From positions 1-64,000 of the forward strand of contig NZ_JAJUXH010000024.1 of assembly GCF_021390245.1 (NCBI RefSeq): a stretch of DNA of 64,000 bases. Direction: 5' to 3'. How positions within the stretch are numbered: position 1 is the first letter of the stretch; each line of letters begins with the position of its first letter. The notes beneath the pieces were generated by a model. It had not been told where the DNA came from and ran no database searches. It saw nothing but the letters and a program-made list of their open reading frames with translations. Positions 1 through 8,191 of this stretch are shown in pieces. Source of the stretch: Dyadobacter sp. CY323. GTDB lineage: Bacteria; Bacteroidota; Bacteroidia; Cytophagales; Spirosomataceae. Made by a program: the position numbers and the translations under genes.

Positions 1-1075
1 GAAACAGGAAGTTCCGCCGGAGCTGTTTTCAGTTTCTTGCCGGAGCCAAATCTTCGTTTAGTCGCACTTTTTAGAAACAGGAAGCTCCGCCGAGCTGTTT
101 TCAGTTTCCCAGAAGTGTCCCAAACCTCATTTGCTCCATGTCGTTTACCACGCAAAACATCTCCCATTCAGCCGCAGAGCGGCTCCCTGTTTCTAGCAAA
201 AAATAACCTATTGGGGATTATGGCCCCAGGGGGGCCTCCTGTTTCTAGAAAATGATCAATATTGATTACAAAGTGGGCCCCAGCGGGGCCTCCTGATTAT
301 TTGTCGGGTTTCAGGAGGCTCCGCCGGAGCCCAATCTTCGTTTAGTCGCACTTTTTCTAGAAACAGGAAGCTCCGCCGGAGCTGCTTTAAGTTTCCCAAT
401 GGAGCCCAATATCTTCGTTTAGTCGCACTTTTTCTAGAAACACGAGGCACCGCCGGAGCTGTTTTCAGTTTCGAAGGAGCCAAATATCCTTGGTTAGTCA
501 CACTTTCCAGAAACAGGAAGCTCCGCCGGAGTTGTTTTCAGTTTCCCAGAAGTGTCCCAAACCTCATTTGCCCCATGTCGTTTACCATGCAAAACATCTT
601 CATTCAGCCGCAGAGCGGCTCCCTGTTTCTAGAAAAAATAACCTAACTGGAAATTATGGCCCCAGCGGGGCCTCCTGATCACTTGTCGGGTTTCAGGAGG
701 CTCCGCCGGAGCCTAATCTTCGGTTAGTCGCACTTTTTCTAGAAACAGGAAGCTCCGCCGGAGCTGTTTTCAGTTTCTCCGCCGGAGCCCAATCTTCGTT
801 TAGTCGCACTTTTTCTGGTAACAGGAAGCTCCGCCGGAGCTGTTTTCAGTTTCTCCGCCGGAGCCCAATCTTCGTTTAGTCGCACTTTTTCTGGAAACAG
901 GAAGCTCCGCCGGAGCTGCTTTAAGTTTCCCAATGGAGCCCAATATCTTTGGTTAGTCACACTTTCCAGAACAGGAAGCTCCGCCGGAGCTGTTTTCAGT
1001 TTCCCGAAGGAGCCAAATATCCTTGGTCAGTCGCACTTTCCAGAAACAGGAAGCTCTGAAGGAGCTATTTTTATC
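1..1075. repeat. Hairpin repeat array, about ten ~75-bp units
   Basis: About ten copies of a unit that begins near GAAACAGGAAGCTCCG, continues through the palindrome AGCTCCG-C-CGGAGCT and ends GTTTTCAGTTTC lie near 1, 74, 360, 438, 509, 742, 818, 894, 968 and 1043. The last five are spaced 74-76 bp, joined by a conserved linker containing CTTCGTTTAGTCGCACTTTT. Other palindromes with the same CTAGAAACAGG-type flank occur in the opposite orientation: GCCGC-AGA-GCGGC and GGCCCC-AGC-GGGGCC. A block of about 230 bp (about 108-340) is repeated at about 543-720, giving a higher-order period of about 435 bp. Both strands are open over short stretches, but spacing is not a constant multiple of three, so I treat it as non-coding. 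No transposase is visible in the window. The array may extend left of the window. Confidence 0.9.
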
Positions 1076-1183
1076 TGTTACCGAAATTTCGTTACCTCCA
1101 AAAAAACCAATTTGCATTACTCATTCGATCTCCCGATTATCGCATTCCTTTATAGTTGGAATATGAAAAAAATCGAAAGTACT

Positions 1184-1258
1184 GCCCTGTTATGGCGCGG
1201 GATCGGCGAAAGCCCCACGGAGTGCTCTAACTTGCATTAAGGACACCTTAGACAGGGC
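1184..1258. other. Nested inverted repeats, possible structured RNA or element end
   Basis: Within the gene-free stretch 1076-1403, GCCCTGT (1184-1190) pairs with ACAGGGC (1252-1258). Inside lie two small perfect hairpins, GGC-GAAA-GCC (1205-1214, a GNRA-type loop) and TAAGG-ACA-CCTTA (1238-1250). Just downstream GAGTC-TGCG-GACTC forms another small hairpin (about 1315-1328). I do not match this to a known riboswitch or small RNA. It could be a structured transcript, the end of a decayed mobile element, or chance. The rest of 1076-1403 shows no convincing gene. Confidence 0.3.
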
Positions 1259-1403
1259 TTTCATCCATCCTTTAAAAAGTTAGTGCCAATGCAAACACAA
1301 ATAAACTCCCCAGAGTCTGCGGACTCGACGTGCATGGCCTACGGTCAACAAGTGAAGGAATTGCTAAGCATGCCCGTGGAACTCAACGCGCGGGAATTGA
1401 TTT

Positions 1404-2087
1404 TCAAAAGCTAACCCCCGCAGTAACCTGTATCGTGTTGGTTTTCAGTTTATCATAATAGAGGGCATCCTCGCGCTGTTCCTTCATTTCGTACGTGCCG
1501 AAACCCTGCTGCAATCGCACGGAGATGGGGATGGTTATCTTCCAGATGTCAATTTCTACTCCGGCTGCTGCGGTAAGTACAATGGGGTCATTGTTGGTGA
1601 TGGGGTCGAGGTCGGTGGTAATGTCTCCGCCGCTGCACCCTGCCACACCGCAACCATAGCCGGCATTTCGGATCGTCAATGCTTTCCGTATCCTGAGCGT
1701 GGGGCCGACTTCGGCAAATGGCCGGCTCCAGCCAGAGCTAAATGTGTACCTGGCGAGCAATGGAAAATGAAATGCTTCCCATTTCCAGGTCCTTTCCCGA
1801 TATAATTGCGTATTGGCACCTTCGGAAGTAAATAGCCGGAAGCTATTGTAGCTCGGCTGGAAATGCAGTGAGAAGCCCTGCGGCTGCTTTGATAATGCGT
1901 AACGAATATCGAGCCCGGCTGTAATGCCCGAGATATCGTCGAGCTTTGTGTTCGTAAAAATTTTTCCAAAAAGCTGCGGCCCGCCATAGATACCCGCCCC
2001 AAACTTTCTGAATGCGTGTGTTTGCTGCGCGTTGACGCTGCTGGTAATGAGGAGAGATGAGAGAAGTAAAATGTGAAATGGTTTCAT
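1404..2087 (-). CDS. Outer membrane beta-barrel protein, PorT-like
   Basis: 227 residues. An N-terminal signal peptide (residues 1-20, ending VNAQQ) is followed by alternating hydrophobic/polar stretches typical of the small Bacteroidota outer-membrane barrels (PorT/OMP_b-brl type), and the protein ends in the C-terminal aromatic VTAGVSF expected for insertion by the Bam machinery. It probably sits in the outer membrane as an 8-12 strand barrel. A short cysteine-containing loop (GCGVAGCSGG, about 145-155) could be an extracellular disulfide loop. It is monocistronic, facing the repeat array at its 3' end. The family is broad and gives no specific function, so the localisation is more secure than any role. 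Confidence 0.75.
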   Translation of the reverse strand: MKPFHILLLSSLLITSSVNAQQTHAFRKFGAGIYGGPQLFGKIFTNTKLDDISGITAGLDIRYALSKQPQGFSLHFQPSYNSFRLFTSEGANTQLYRERTWKWEAFHFPLLARYTFSSGWSRPFAEVGPTLRIRKALTIRNAGYGCGVAGCSGGDITTDLDPITNNDPIVLTAAAGVEIDIWKITIPISVRLQQGFGTYEMKEQREDALYYDKLKTNTIQVTAGVSF

Positions 2088-2256
2088 AAGTTGTAGGAAC
2101 GAGTTTTGGTTTTATCCGGACAAAATGCGTTGAGAAAAAGTTGGAAGGTTTGCCGAAAATCTTGTTGTTATTCTCAATTTATAATAAAAAATAGAGTATA
2201 TAAGTAACTTATAATACATCTGAGTCTTTTATTTACTCACAACAAACATTTCTGTC

Positions 2257-3393
2257 ATGCAAAGATTTTCTATTCTCTTCATGCTTGCCGTCTTGCCCGT
2301 TATGCTTCATGCTCAGGGTAAATCTTATGTTGTAAATGGCAAATTGGGGCCATCCCGTGCGAAAATGGTGTTCTTGTATCTTCCCAATCCTACGACCGGG
2401 GCTGTCAAATTGGATTCCGTTCCGCTTTCTTCGGATGGTACGTATACCTTCAAAGGTTCTGTAGAAGTCCCATTCAAGGCCGTTTCTTATACCACCCCCG
2501 ATTACAACCGGATCGAACTTTACATTGAGCCAGGCTATATTGAAGTGATAAGTAAGGATTCGCTGATCAACGCAGTAGTAACCGGTGGGCCTGTAAATAA
2601 AGATTTCAATGAACTCAGGCCACTTATAAAACCGGTGGAAGCAAAAGGCATGGCCATTAACAAAGAGGCGCGTGCCGCGATGGCCGCTTCGCCGGAAAAG
2701 GAGAAGGATAAAGCGTTTCGGGAAGAATGGGGAAAAAAAATAAATGCGGTTGGAGCGGAGTTGAAAACGGTTTACAGAAAATTTATCAAAGAAAAGCCCG
2801 ATAACCTGATCACAATCGATGCACTGCAATTTATTGTGGGTTCAAACCCTGAGTTGGCCGAGGTAAGTAACATGTTTAATGGATTAGGAGAAAAAGCCCG
2901 TAACAGTGAAATGGGCAAAGCATATGCGAAGGAACTGGCTGCTCTCAAAAGTGTCGGCATCGGTGCCATGGCTCCGGATTTCACCCAGCCCGATACGGAC
3001 GGTAAACCGGTTTCACTGAAAGATTACCGGGGGAAATATGTGCTCGTGGATTTCTGGGCCAGCTGGTGCGGACCATGCAGGGCAGAAAATCCGAACTTGC
3101 TAAAAGCCTACAATCAGTACAAGGACCGCAATTTTACCGTTCTAGGCGTGTCCGTCGACAAGCTCTCCGCGAAGAATGCCTGGTTGAAAGCCATTGAAAA
3201 AGATGGGCTGACGTGGACGCAGGTTTCGGAGCTGAAAGGCTGGCAAACAAATGTTTGTAAACTATATAATGTAGATTCCGTCCCGAAAAATTTCCTGATC
3301 GGCCCGGACGGAAAAATCATCGCATTGAACCTGAGAGGCGAGGGGTTGAATAGTAAACTGGCTGAGATTTTTGGGGGGCGCGGTACCTTCTGA
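2257..3393 (+). CDS. TlpA-family thiol-disulfide oxidoreductase with DUF4369 N-domain
   Basis: 378 residues. A signal peptide (1-20, ending LHAQG) exports it. Residues about 22-120 resemble the DUF4369 beta-sandwich seen at the front of many Bacteroidota TlpA-like proteins, a helical linker follows, and residues about 238-378 form an AhpC/TSA-thioredoxin fold with the redox motif W270-C271-G272-P273-C274. The two cysteines would cycle between dithiol and disulfide in the periplasm; the usual role is reduction of protein thiols, for example in cytochrome maturation or stress protection. The thioredoxin cis-proline region is present near SVPKNFLIG. It stands alone on the plus strand and converges with the DUF72 gene. 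The partner protein cannot be told from the sequence. Confidence 0.9.
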   Translation: MQRFSILFMLAVLPVMLHAQGKSYVVNGKLGPSRAKMVFLYLPNPTTGAVKLDSVPLSSDGTYTFKGSVEVPFKAVSYTTPDYNRIELYIEPGYIEVISKDSLINAVVTGGPVNKDFNELRPLIKPVEAKGMAINKEARAAMAASPEKEKDKAFREEWGKKINAVGAELKTVYRKFIKEKPDNLITIDALQFIVGSNPELAEVSNMFNGLGEKARNSEMGKAYAKELAALKSVGIGAMAPDFTQPDTDGKPVSLKDYRGKYVLVDFWASWCGPCRAENPNLLKAYNQYKDRNFTVLGVSVDKLSAKNAWLKAIEKDGLTWTQVSELKGWQTNVCKLYNVDSVPKNFLIGPDGKIIALNLRGEGLNSKLAEIFGGRGTF

Positions 3394-3450
3394 AATGCCC
3401 TTTTTTCCTGCTAAGATTTGGGTCATTTGAGTATAGTTTGATATGTCAAC

Positions 3451-4221
3451 TCAGGTTAAAGATGTTGTAGTAATGATCGAATTGAGCAGGTTCAGGTCTT
3501 TGATTGCCGCGCCCATGGTGTTATTAAAATACGCATAAACGGTTTTACCTTCATCGATCCAATCCTGAATGTGTTCCGCGTACTCGTATAGAAAATCGTT
3601 CTCATACTGACCTTTGTAATCTCCATTCGGCCCGTGAAAACGCAAATATTTAAAATTCGGACCGGACTCCAGAAAGCCCGGGGCGGAACCAGGTTTGTCG
3701 TGGGTAACGATCTGATAACCAAAATGATCGATTAACTCAAAAATATCGTCCTCGTACCAGGAACTGTGCCGGAATTCCAAAGCCACTTTCCATTGGTTTT
3801 CAGGATTGGCATCTGAAATAGATACCAGCAATTTTTCCAGTTGCGGGCGCATAATGACCTTTAACGACGGCGGAAACTGAACGAGCAGACAGCCTTTTTT
3901 GTCTCCCGCATGATCGATCACCTGCATAAACCGGGCTACACTTTCCGGGTCGAAAAGCAGGCCTTTGTTGTGGGTAATATCCCTCCACAACTTGAATGTA
4001 AATTTGAAGTTTTCCGGAACCTGCGATGCCCAGTTCCTTACTGTCGACGCGAGCGGGACTTTATAAAATGAACTGTTAATCTCAATGCTGTTGAATAAAG
4101 AAGCATAGTACGTCAGCCGACTTTTATCCTGAAATTCCGGGGGATAAAATTGCTTGTTCGGTACCGGTAAAACCAGTCCGCTCGTACCGGCATAAAATCG
4201 GGTAGTGTGGTTTTCAGACAT
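3451..4221 (-). CDS. DUF72 (YecE-like) TIM-barrel protein
   Basis: 256 residues, normal length for DUF72 (COG1801). The N-terminus carries the family signature YAGTSGL followed by FYP and later the conserved FNSIEINSSFY, then KFTFKLWRDITH, LVQFPPS, and VALEFRHSSWY, all in the expected order. The fold is a TIM barrel, likely cytoplasmic since no signal peptide is present. The biochemical role of DUF72 is not established, so none is assigned. It lies 53 bp downstream of the large permease gene on the same strand and could be cotranscribed with it. Start ATG (MSENHTTRF) fits the family N-terminus. Confidence 0.88.
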   Translation of the reverse strand: MSENHTTRFYAGTSGLVLPVPNKQFYPPEFQDKSRLTYYASLFNSIEINSSFYKVPLASTVRNWASQVPENFKFTFKLWRDITHNKGLLFDPESVARFMQVIDHAGDKKGCLLVQFPPSLKVIMRPQLEKLLVSISDANPENQWKVALEFRHSSWYEDDIFELIDHFGYQIVTHDKPGSAPGFLESGPNFKYLRFHGPNGDYKGQYENDFLYEYAEHIQDWIDEGKTVYAYFNNTMGAAIKDLNLLNSIITTTSLT

Positions 4222-4274
4222 GGATATAGGTCAAATGTTGGTTTTTCCCATATCAGCTAAAAATCATTCCAAGC

Positions 4275-6629
4275 CTATTCGCTCCGCAAACTCTTCACCG
4301 GATCCAGCAATGCAGCCCGGATAGCCTGGTAACTTACCGTCAAAAGCGATACGGCAATTGCCATTACCCCGGCAAGCGCAAAAACCCACCATTGCATCCT
4401 GATCCGGTATGAGAAATCGTTCAGCCAGAGGTTCATGGCGTACCATGCAACAGGTATGGCGATAATAATGGCGATGCCGACGAGGATGATGAATTCGCGT
4501 GAAAGCAATGCGGTAATGCTCAGCACCGATGCCCCGAGCACTTTTCGCACCCCGATTTCTTTCACCCGGTTTTCGGCCATGTAGGCGGCCAGACCAAACA
4601 GTCCCAGACAGGAAATGAAGATCGTGAGTCCAGCAAACAAACCGGTGAGCGTCGCAATGCGCTGCGTATCTTCAAATTTCATCGCATAGTCCGCGTCCAC
4701 GAAATGATATTCAAATGGGTAGTCGGGATTATATTGTTTGAAAATGGATTCTACGCTTTTCAGTTGCTCCGCTGCCGGTTTTGTGGCACTGAGTTTCATA
4801 TGGATTACATTGAAATAGCTCTGCGCGCCCTCGATCACCATCGGCCGGGAATGATCATATGGTGAGCCGATTACAAAATCTTTAATCACACCGATCACAT
4901 GATACTGCCTGCCATTGTCTGTCACAAGCTGTCCGACCGGATCTTTAAAACCCATTGCTTTGGCAGCCGATTCGTTGAGGATCATGGCCGCTGAATCGGA
5001 CGGAAACTGGGTAAGGTCCATATCGCGACCCTGTAAAAGATGCAATCCGGCCGTTTTGATCAGGTGCTCATCCTCGCTGAAACGCTGGAAATCGATCTTG
5101 TCTTCCTGATTCTTTCCTTTCCATTCAATTCCCCACGTATCGCTGGAAACGGAGCTCAGCGGGGAGGCCGTTTTGGTGACGGAGGTTGCTATGCCCGCAT
5201 TCAGTAGCTCACTTTTGATCTGCCGGTAGTTTTTCGAAAGATCCCCTGTGAGCCAGTTATATACGACTTGTCCGCGGTCATATCCCGCGTCGCGTTTTTG
5301 CGCATAGCGGATCTGCTGCACCACAATGAGCGTGGAAATGATGAGGATGATCGCGAAACTAAACTGCACGACAACCAGTACCTTCCTCGGACTTACCGCC
5401 GCATTGGTTCTCTTAAATGTCCCTTTCAAAATGGCGATCGGCTTGAAGGATGACAAGAAAAATGCGGGATAACTTCCGGCAATGATGCCTGTAAAAACGA
5501 TGAAAATCAGAATCCCGATCCAAAAGAAACCATTGGAGTAGGGCAGTTCCAGGTTTTTGTTGATCAATGAATTAAAACCTGGAAGACTGGCCATGACCGC
5601 AATGAATGCGATGATACCCGCAATGAATGCGATCATCACCGACTCGCCGATAAACTGTGCGACAAGTAAGCCTTTGTTTGCACCGGCCGTTTTGCGGATG
5701 CCCACTTCCTTCGCACGTTTTTCGCTGCGTGCCGTACTCAGGTTCATGAAGTTAATGCAGGCAATGAACAGGATGAATGCCGCGATGATGCCAAAAAGCC
5801 GGACGATCGCAATCCTTCCGCCAACCACTTTTCCATTTTCGAAATTAGAATAGAGATGCCATTTGCTGATCGGGTGAAGAAAGATTTCCTGCTCCTCGGT
5901 TTTATTGGAATGCCTGATCGTGATATCTTCGATTTTTTTGGCAAACCGTTCCGGATTTGTGCCCGGTTTTAGCTGGATATACGTGTTCACCGAATTATTG
6001 CCCCACATGTCATCGTCCTGCCCGGTTTTTTTCATGTATTCCCAGGGCAAAAGATATTCGAATGTGAATGATGTATTCGTCGGCAAATCCTTCATGACAC
6101 CGGTGATCGTAAAATTATCCTTGTCGATCGTGATTGCCTTATTCAACACATCTTCGGTGCCAAACATTTTTATAGCCATCTTCTGGGTTACCACCATCGA
6201 GTTAATGGAATTCAGCGCGGTCTTTGGGTCACCTTGCAGTAATGGGAAATCAAACATTTGCAGAAAATCCGCGTCCGTGGTCATCGCCTCGCTGGATATT
6301 TTTTTGTCACCGATACGGGTTACATACCAGCGTGAGTAGTTGCGGGAAGTAGCCGTTATTTCGGGGTATTCTTCTTTCAGAGTGGGGCCAAGTATCTTAG
6401 GCGTATTGTCCCAGCATTGTAGCTTACCATCAAACTCGCCCCGGTTCCACGCCATGTACAGCTGTGATTCATTTTTATGAAACCGGTCAAAACTTACTTC
6501 ATTATACATCCAGAGCAAAATGAGCAGCGCACTCGCCATCCCGACAGAAAGCCCGAGAATGTTGATTGCCGAGAAACTCTTGTTCCGGAGAAGATTACGG
6601 AGTGCGATCTTAATGTAGTTCGTGAGCAT
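4275..6629 (-). CDS. ABC transporter permease, MacB/FtsX type
   Basis: 784 residues. Layout is typical of the long Bacteroidota permeases: N-terminal LRNLLRNKSFSAINILGL with one membrane segment (about 20-42), a periplasmic MacB-core domain (about 50-235), a FtsX block of three membrane segments (about 275-410) containing RAKEVGIRKTAGA, a second short core with its own membrane segment (about 425-445), a second periplasmic domain, and a final FtsX block (about 670-775) containing the matching VKEIGVRKVLGAS motif. Such proteins move or extrude lipoproteins, peptides or drugs, or transmit mechanical force, using a MacB-like ATPase. No ATPase gene is adjacent, so the partner must be elsewhere. 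Substrate unknown. Confidence 0.92.
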   Translation of the reverse strand: MLTNYIKIALRNLLRNKSFSAINILGLSVGMASALLILLWMYNEVSFDRFHKNESQLYMAWNRGEFDGKLQCWDNTPKILGPTLKEEYPEITATSRNYSRWYVTRIGDKKISSEAMTTDADFLQMFDFPLLQGDPKTALNSINSMVVTQKMAIKMFGTEDVLNKAITIDKDNFTITGVMKDLPTNTSFTFEYLLPWEYMKKTGQDDDMWGNNSVNTYIQLKPGTNPERFAKKIEDITIRHSNKTEEQEIFLHPISKWHLYSNFENGKVVGGRIAIVRLFGIIAAFILFIACINFMNLSTARSEKRAKEVGIRKTAGANKGLLVAQFIGESVMIAFIAGIIAFIAVMASLPGFNSLINKNLELPYSNGFFWIGILIFIVFTGIIAGSYPAFFLSSFKPIAILKGTFKRTNAAVSPRKVLVVVQFSFAIILIISTLIVVQQIRYAQKRDAGYDRGQVVYNWLTGDLSKNYRQIKSELLNAGIATSVTKTASPLSSVSSDTWGIEWKGKNQEDKIDFQRFSEDEHLIKTAGLHLLQGRDMDLTQFPSDSAAMILNESAAKAMGFKDPVGQLVTDNGRQYHVIGVIKDFVIGSPYDHSRPMVIEGAQSYFNVIHMKLSATKPAAEQLKSVESIFKQYNPDYPFEYHFVDADYAMKFEDTQRIATLTGLFAGLTIFISCLGLFGLAAYMAENRVKEIGVRKVLGASVLSITALLSREFIILVGIAIIIAIPVAWYAMNLWLNDFSYRIRMQWWVFALAGVMAIAVSLLTVSYQAIRAALLDPVKSLRSE

Positions 6630-6919
6630 AAGTCTGGGGCTATGAGATTAGGATTTTGAGTCAAATAACTTGCCACAAACGGTACTCATTCATAACCAGT
6701 AACTTATGACTTTATGAGAGTTGAAAGCCGTTCGTTTACGGACAGTCGGCGTTCAACGGGGGACAATGCATTCACATATTCTCCAATCCAGCAGTTCCGC
6801 CACAACTTATCCGGCCGCGGAAGTTGCCGTATATGCATTTATGTTAGCTGGATTGATGAAAAAAGGATTTGCAAGATAAAATTATTTGCTCTTTATTTGT
6901 CTATCGGTTTAGTAGAGTA

Positions 6920-6945
6920 ATCTTATTTCCACCAATAAGATTTTT
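6920..6945. terminator. AT-rich terminator-like hairpin
   Basis: ATCTTATT (6920-6927), loop TCCACC, AATAAGAT (6934-6941), then TTTT. The stem is weak. It lies in the 369-bp gene-free stretch 6630-6998 upstream of the broken sigma gene. Apart from this and a CAATCCAGC / GCTGGATTG inverted repeat near 6783-6855, I see nothing functional in that stretch. Confidence 0.3.
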
Positions 6946-6998
6946 AAGACTAGTTATCTGCTTCATTCAAAAGTGTATAATTATAAAAGAAATTAGAG

Positions 6999-7455
6999 GT
7001 GGAAAACGTCAGACATTTACCGGATCAGGATCTTCTCACTGCTTTCCAAAAAGGCTCCCAGAGTGCTTTTGAAGAAATTCATGATCGCTATTTCAACCGG
7101 TTGTATTTGCATGCGCTTAAAATGCTGAGGGATGAAGAAGCATCGCAGGACACCACATCAACTCATTCGCTACTTTCTGGAAGAAGCTGCGATCGATAAC
7201 ATCTCTGAACGAAATGACGAGGAAACGCTTTTCGGATTATTTGAAGCAGAAGTAAACAACCTGCCGCCTCAAATGAAAGAAGTTGTTGAGCTCCGTCTCC
7301 ACGAGGAATTGTCTTACTATGCGATTGCTACGAAACTTTCGATTTCCGACAAGACCGTCAAAAAGCAAATCAAAAATGCAATTAAGGTGCTGAAAATGAG
7401 GATTATGCATTGGAGGTCGAATCTGGCAGTCGTGTCTGTTTTATTTTTTACCTGA
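6999..7455 (+). pseudogene. Broken ECF sigma-70 factor gene
   Basis: From a GTG start at 6999 the first frame reads 51 good residues of sigma region 2 (LPDQDLLTAFQKGSQSAFEE, then RYFNRLYLHALKMLRDEE) and then goes off frame to a stop at 7199. The +1 frame picks up at about 7150 with the end of the linker and an intact region 4 (NLPPQMKEVVELRLHEELSY, then LSISDKTVKKQI) and ends at 7455. Compared with intact ECF factors of about 190 residues, the second half of region 2 and part of the linker (roughly 30-40 codons) are missing, with a frame change. It therefore cannot make a working sigma factor unless the reading is wrong. No FecR gene follows. The lost residues include the region that contacts the -10 element. 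Confidence 0.8.
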
Positions 7456-7556
7456 AAGTGTATAAACAAAAAGGGGATTTGAGTAAAGCCGGAGAATATG
7501 CCGAAAAGCTAAAAAACGCGACCGTAAATGGTGATAAAAGCTTGTATCCGTTGTAA
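7452..7556 (+). pseudogene. Stray C-terminal gene fragment, TPR-like
   Basis: Overlapping the end of the broken sigma gene, another frame reads LKVYKQKGDLSKAGEYAEKL and continues to a TAA at 7554-7556 (ending GDKSLYPL). The composition and the KAGEYAEKL pattern resemble the last helix pair of a tetratricopeptide-repeat protein. There is no start codon or upstream coding sequence in that frame, so I read it as the tail of a gene whose body was deleted. The fragment is short and the family call is weak. Confidence 0.4.
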
Positions 7557-7568
7557 ACGGATCGACTA

Positions 7569-7964
7569 TCAGGGCTCCCACAGCTCAATTTTGTTGCCTT
7601 CTGCGTCCATAATGTGTACAAACTTTCCGTAATCGTAAGTTTCAATGTCGTCCAGGATGGTTACTCCGTTTTCTTTGAGTTTGTTTACCAGTCCCTCCAT
7701 GTTCTGAACCCGGTAATTGATCATAAATTCCTTTTTTGAAGGCGCGAAATATTCATCACCTTTTTTGAAGGGACTCCATTGAAGTGAGTCGATCTGGTCC
7801 GGTTTGTCAAGGTTTCTGGATTCGAAACTCACCGAGCCCCATTCGCTGATTTCGAGCCCCAGATTTTTGGCATACCAATCCTTTGTGTCTTTTGGATTGT
7901 CTGAAAAAAAGAAAATGCCGCCGATCCCAGTCACTTTTGGTGTTTCATTTGTTTCGTCTTTCAT
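7569..7964 (-). CDS. VOC/glyoxalase family protein
   Basis: 131 residues from the ATG at 7964 (MKDETNETPK); an ATG seven codons upstream (7985) is possible, but the downstream one matches the usual N-terminus of these proteins, where the first beta strand begins at VTGIGGIFFF. Two beta-alpha-beta-beta-beta modules of the vicinal-oxygen-chelate fold are visible: FFFSDNPKDTKDWYAKNLGL in the first, and a second that ends GKFVHIMDAEGNKIELWEP, with the terminal glutamate in the usual metal-ligand position. Related proteins include glyoxalases, dioxygenases and antibiotic-binding proteins; the substrate cannot be inferred. It is cytoplasmic, monocistronic, and convergent with the broken sigma gene. 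Confidence 0.85.
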   Translation of the reverse strand: MKDETNETPKVTGIGGIFFFSDNPKDTKDWYAKNLGLEISEWGSVSFESRNLDKPDQIDSLQWSPFKKGDEYFAPSKKEFMINYRVQNMEGLVNKLKENGVTILDDIETYDYGKFVHIMDAEGNKIELWEP

Positions 7965-8101
7965 GTCGTTTTTTGTATAGATCATTTAAACTGATTCATT
8001 CCTGTAAATTCTGAAAGTTCACGCAAAAAAATGTCCGTCAGCACCAAATAAAAAATTTTAAAAATATTAGTCTATAACATTGGTAGATTAAATAAATTAT
8101 C

Positions 8102-8109
8102 TAAATTTG
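8102..8109 (+). promoter_or_regulatory. Bacteroidota -7 box upstream of DUF1684 gene
   Basis: TAAATTTG matches the TAnnTTTG consensus exactly, 83 bp upstream of the start at 8192. A good -33 TTTG at the usual 19-23 bp spacing is not seen (only TTAG near 8077), so this is a candidate only. Confidence 0.45.
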
Positions 8110-8191
8110 TTCCTCAGCCACCACCATCGTACCGATTGCTTCTTACCTGCGGGTAATGGGCAGCGCATATCTCACTTAACCAAATCGTGTT

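Noticed and set aside
37..960. Short open frames in the repeat array
   Set aside because: They follow from the repeat unit, differ in frame between copies, and unit spacing is not a constant multiple of three.
1..1075. CRISPR array
   Set aside because: Repeats are variable, palindromic and come in both orientations, with conserved linkers instead of unique spacers; no cas gene is present.
1289..1414. 41-codon ORF on the plus strand
   Set aside because: It overlaps the 3' end of a good minus-strand gene and resembles no protein I know.
4275..6629. Missing ATPase as sign of a broken transporter
   Set aside because: Stand-alone permeases of this type are common in Bacteroidota and the gene is full length.
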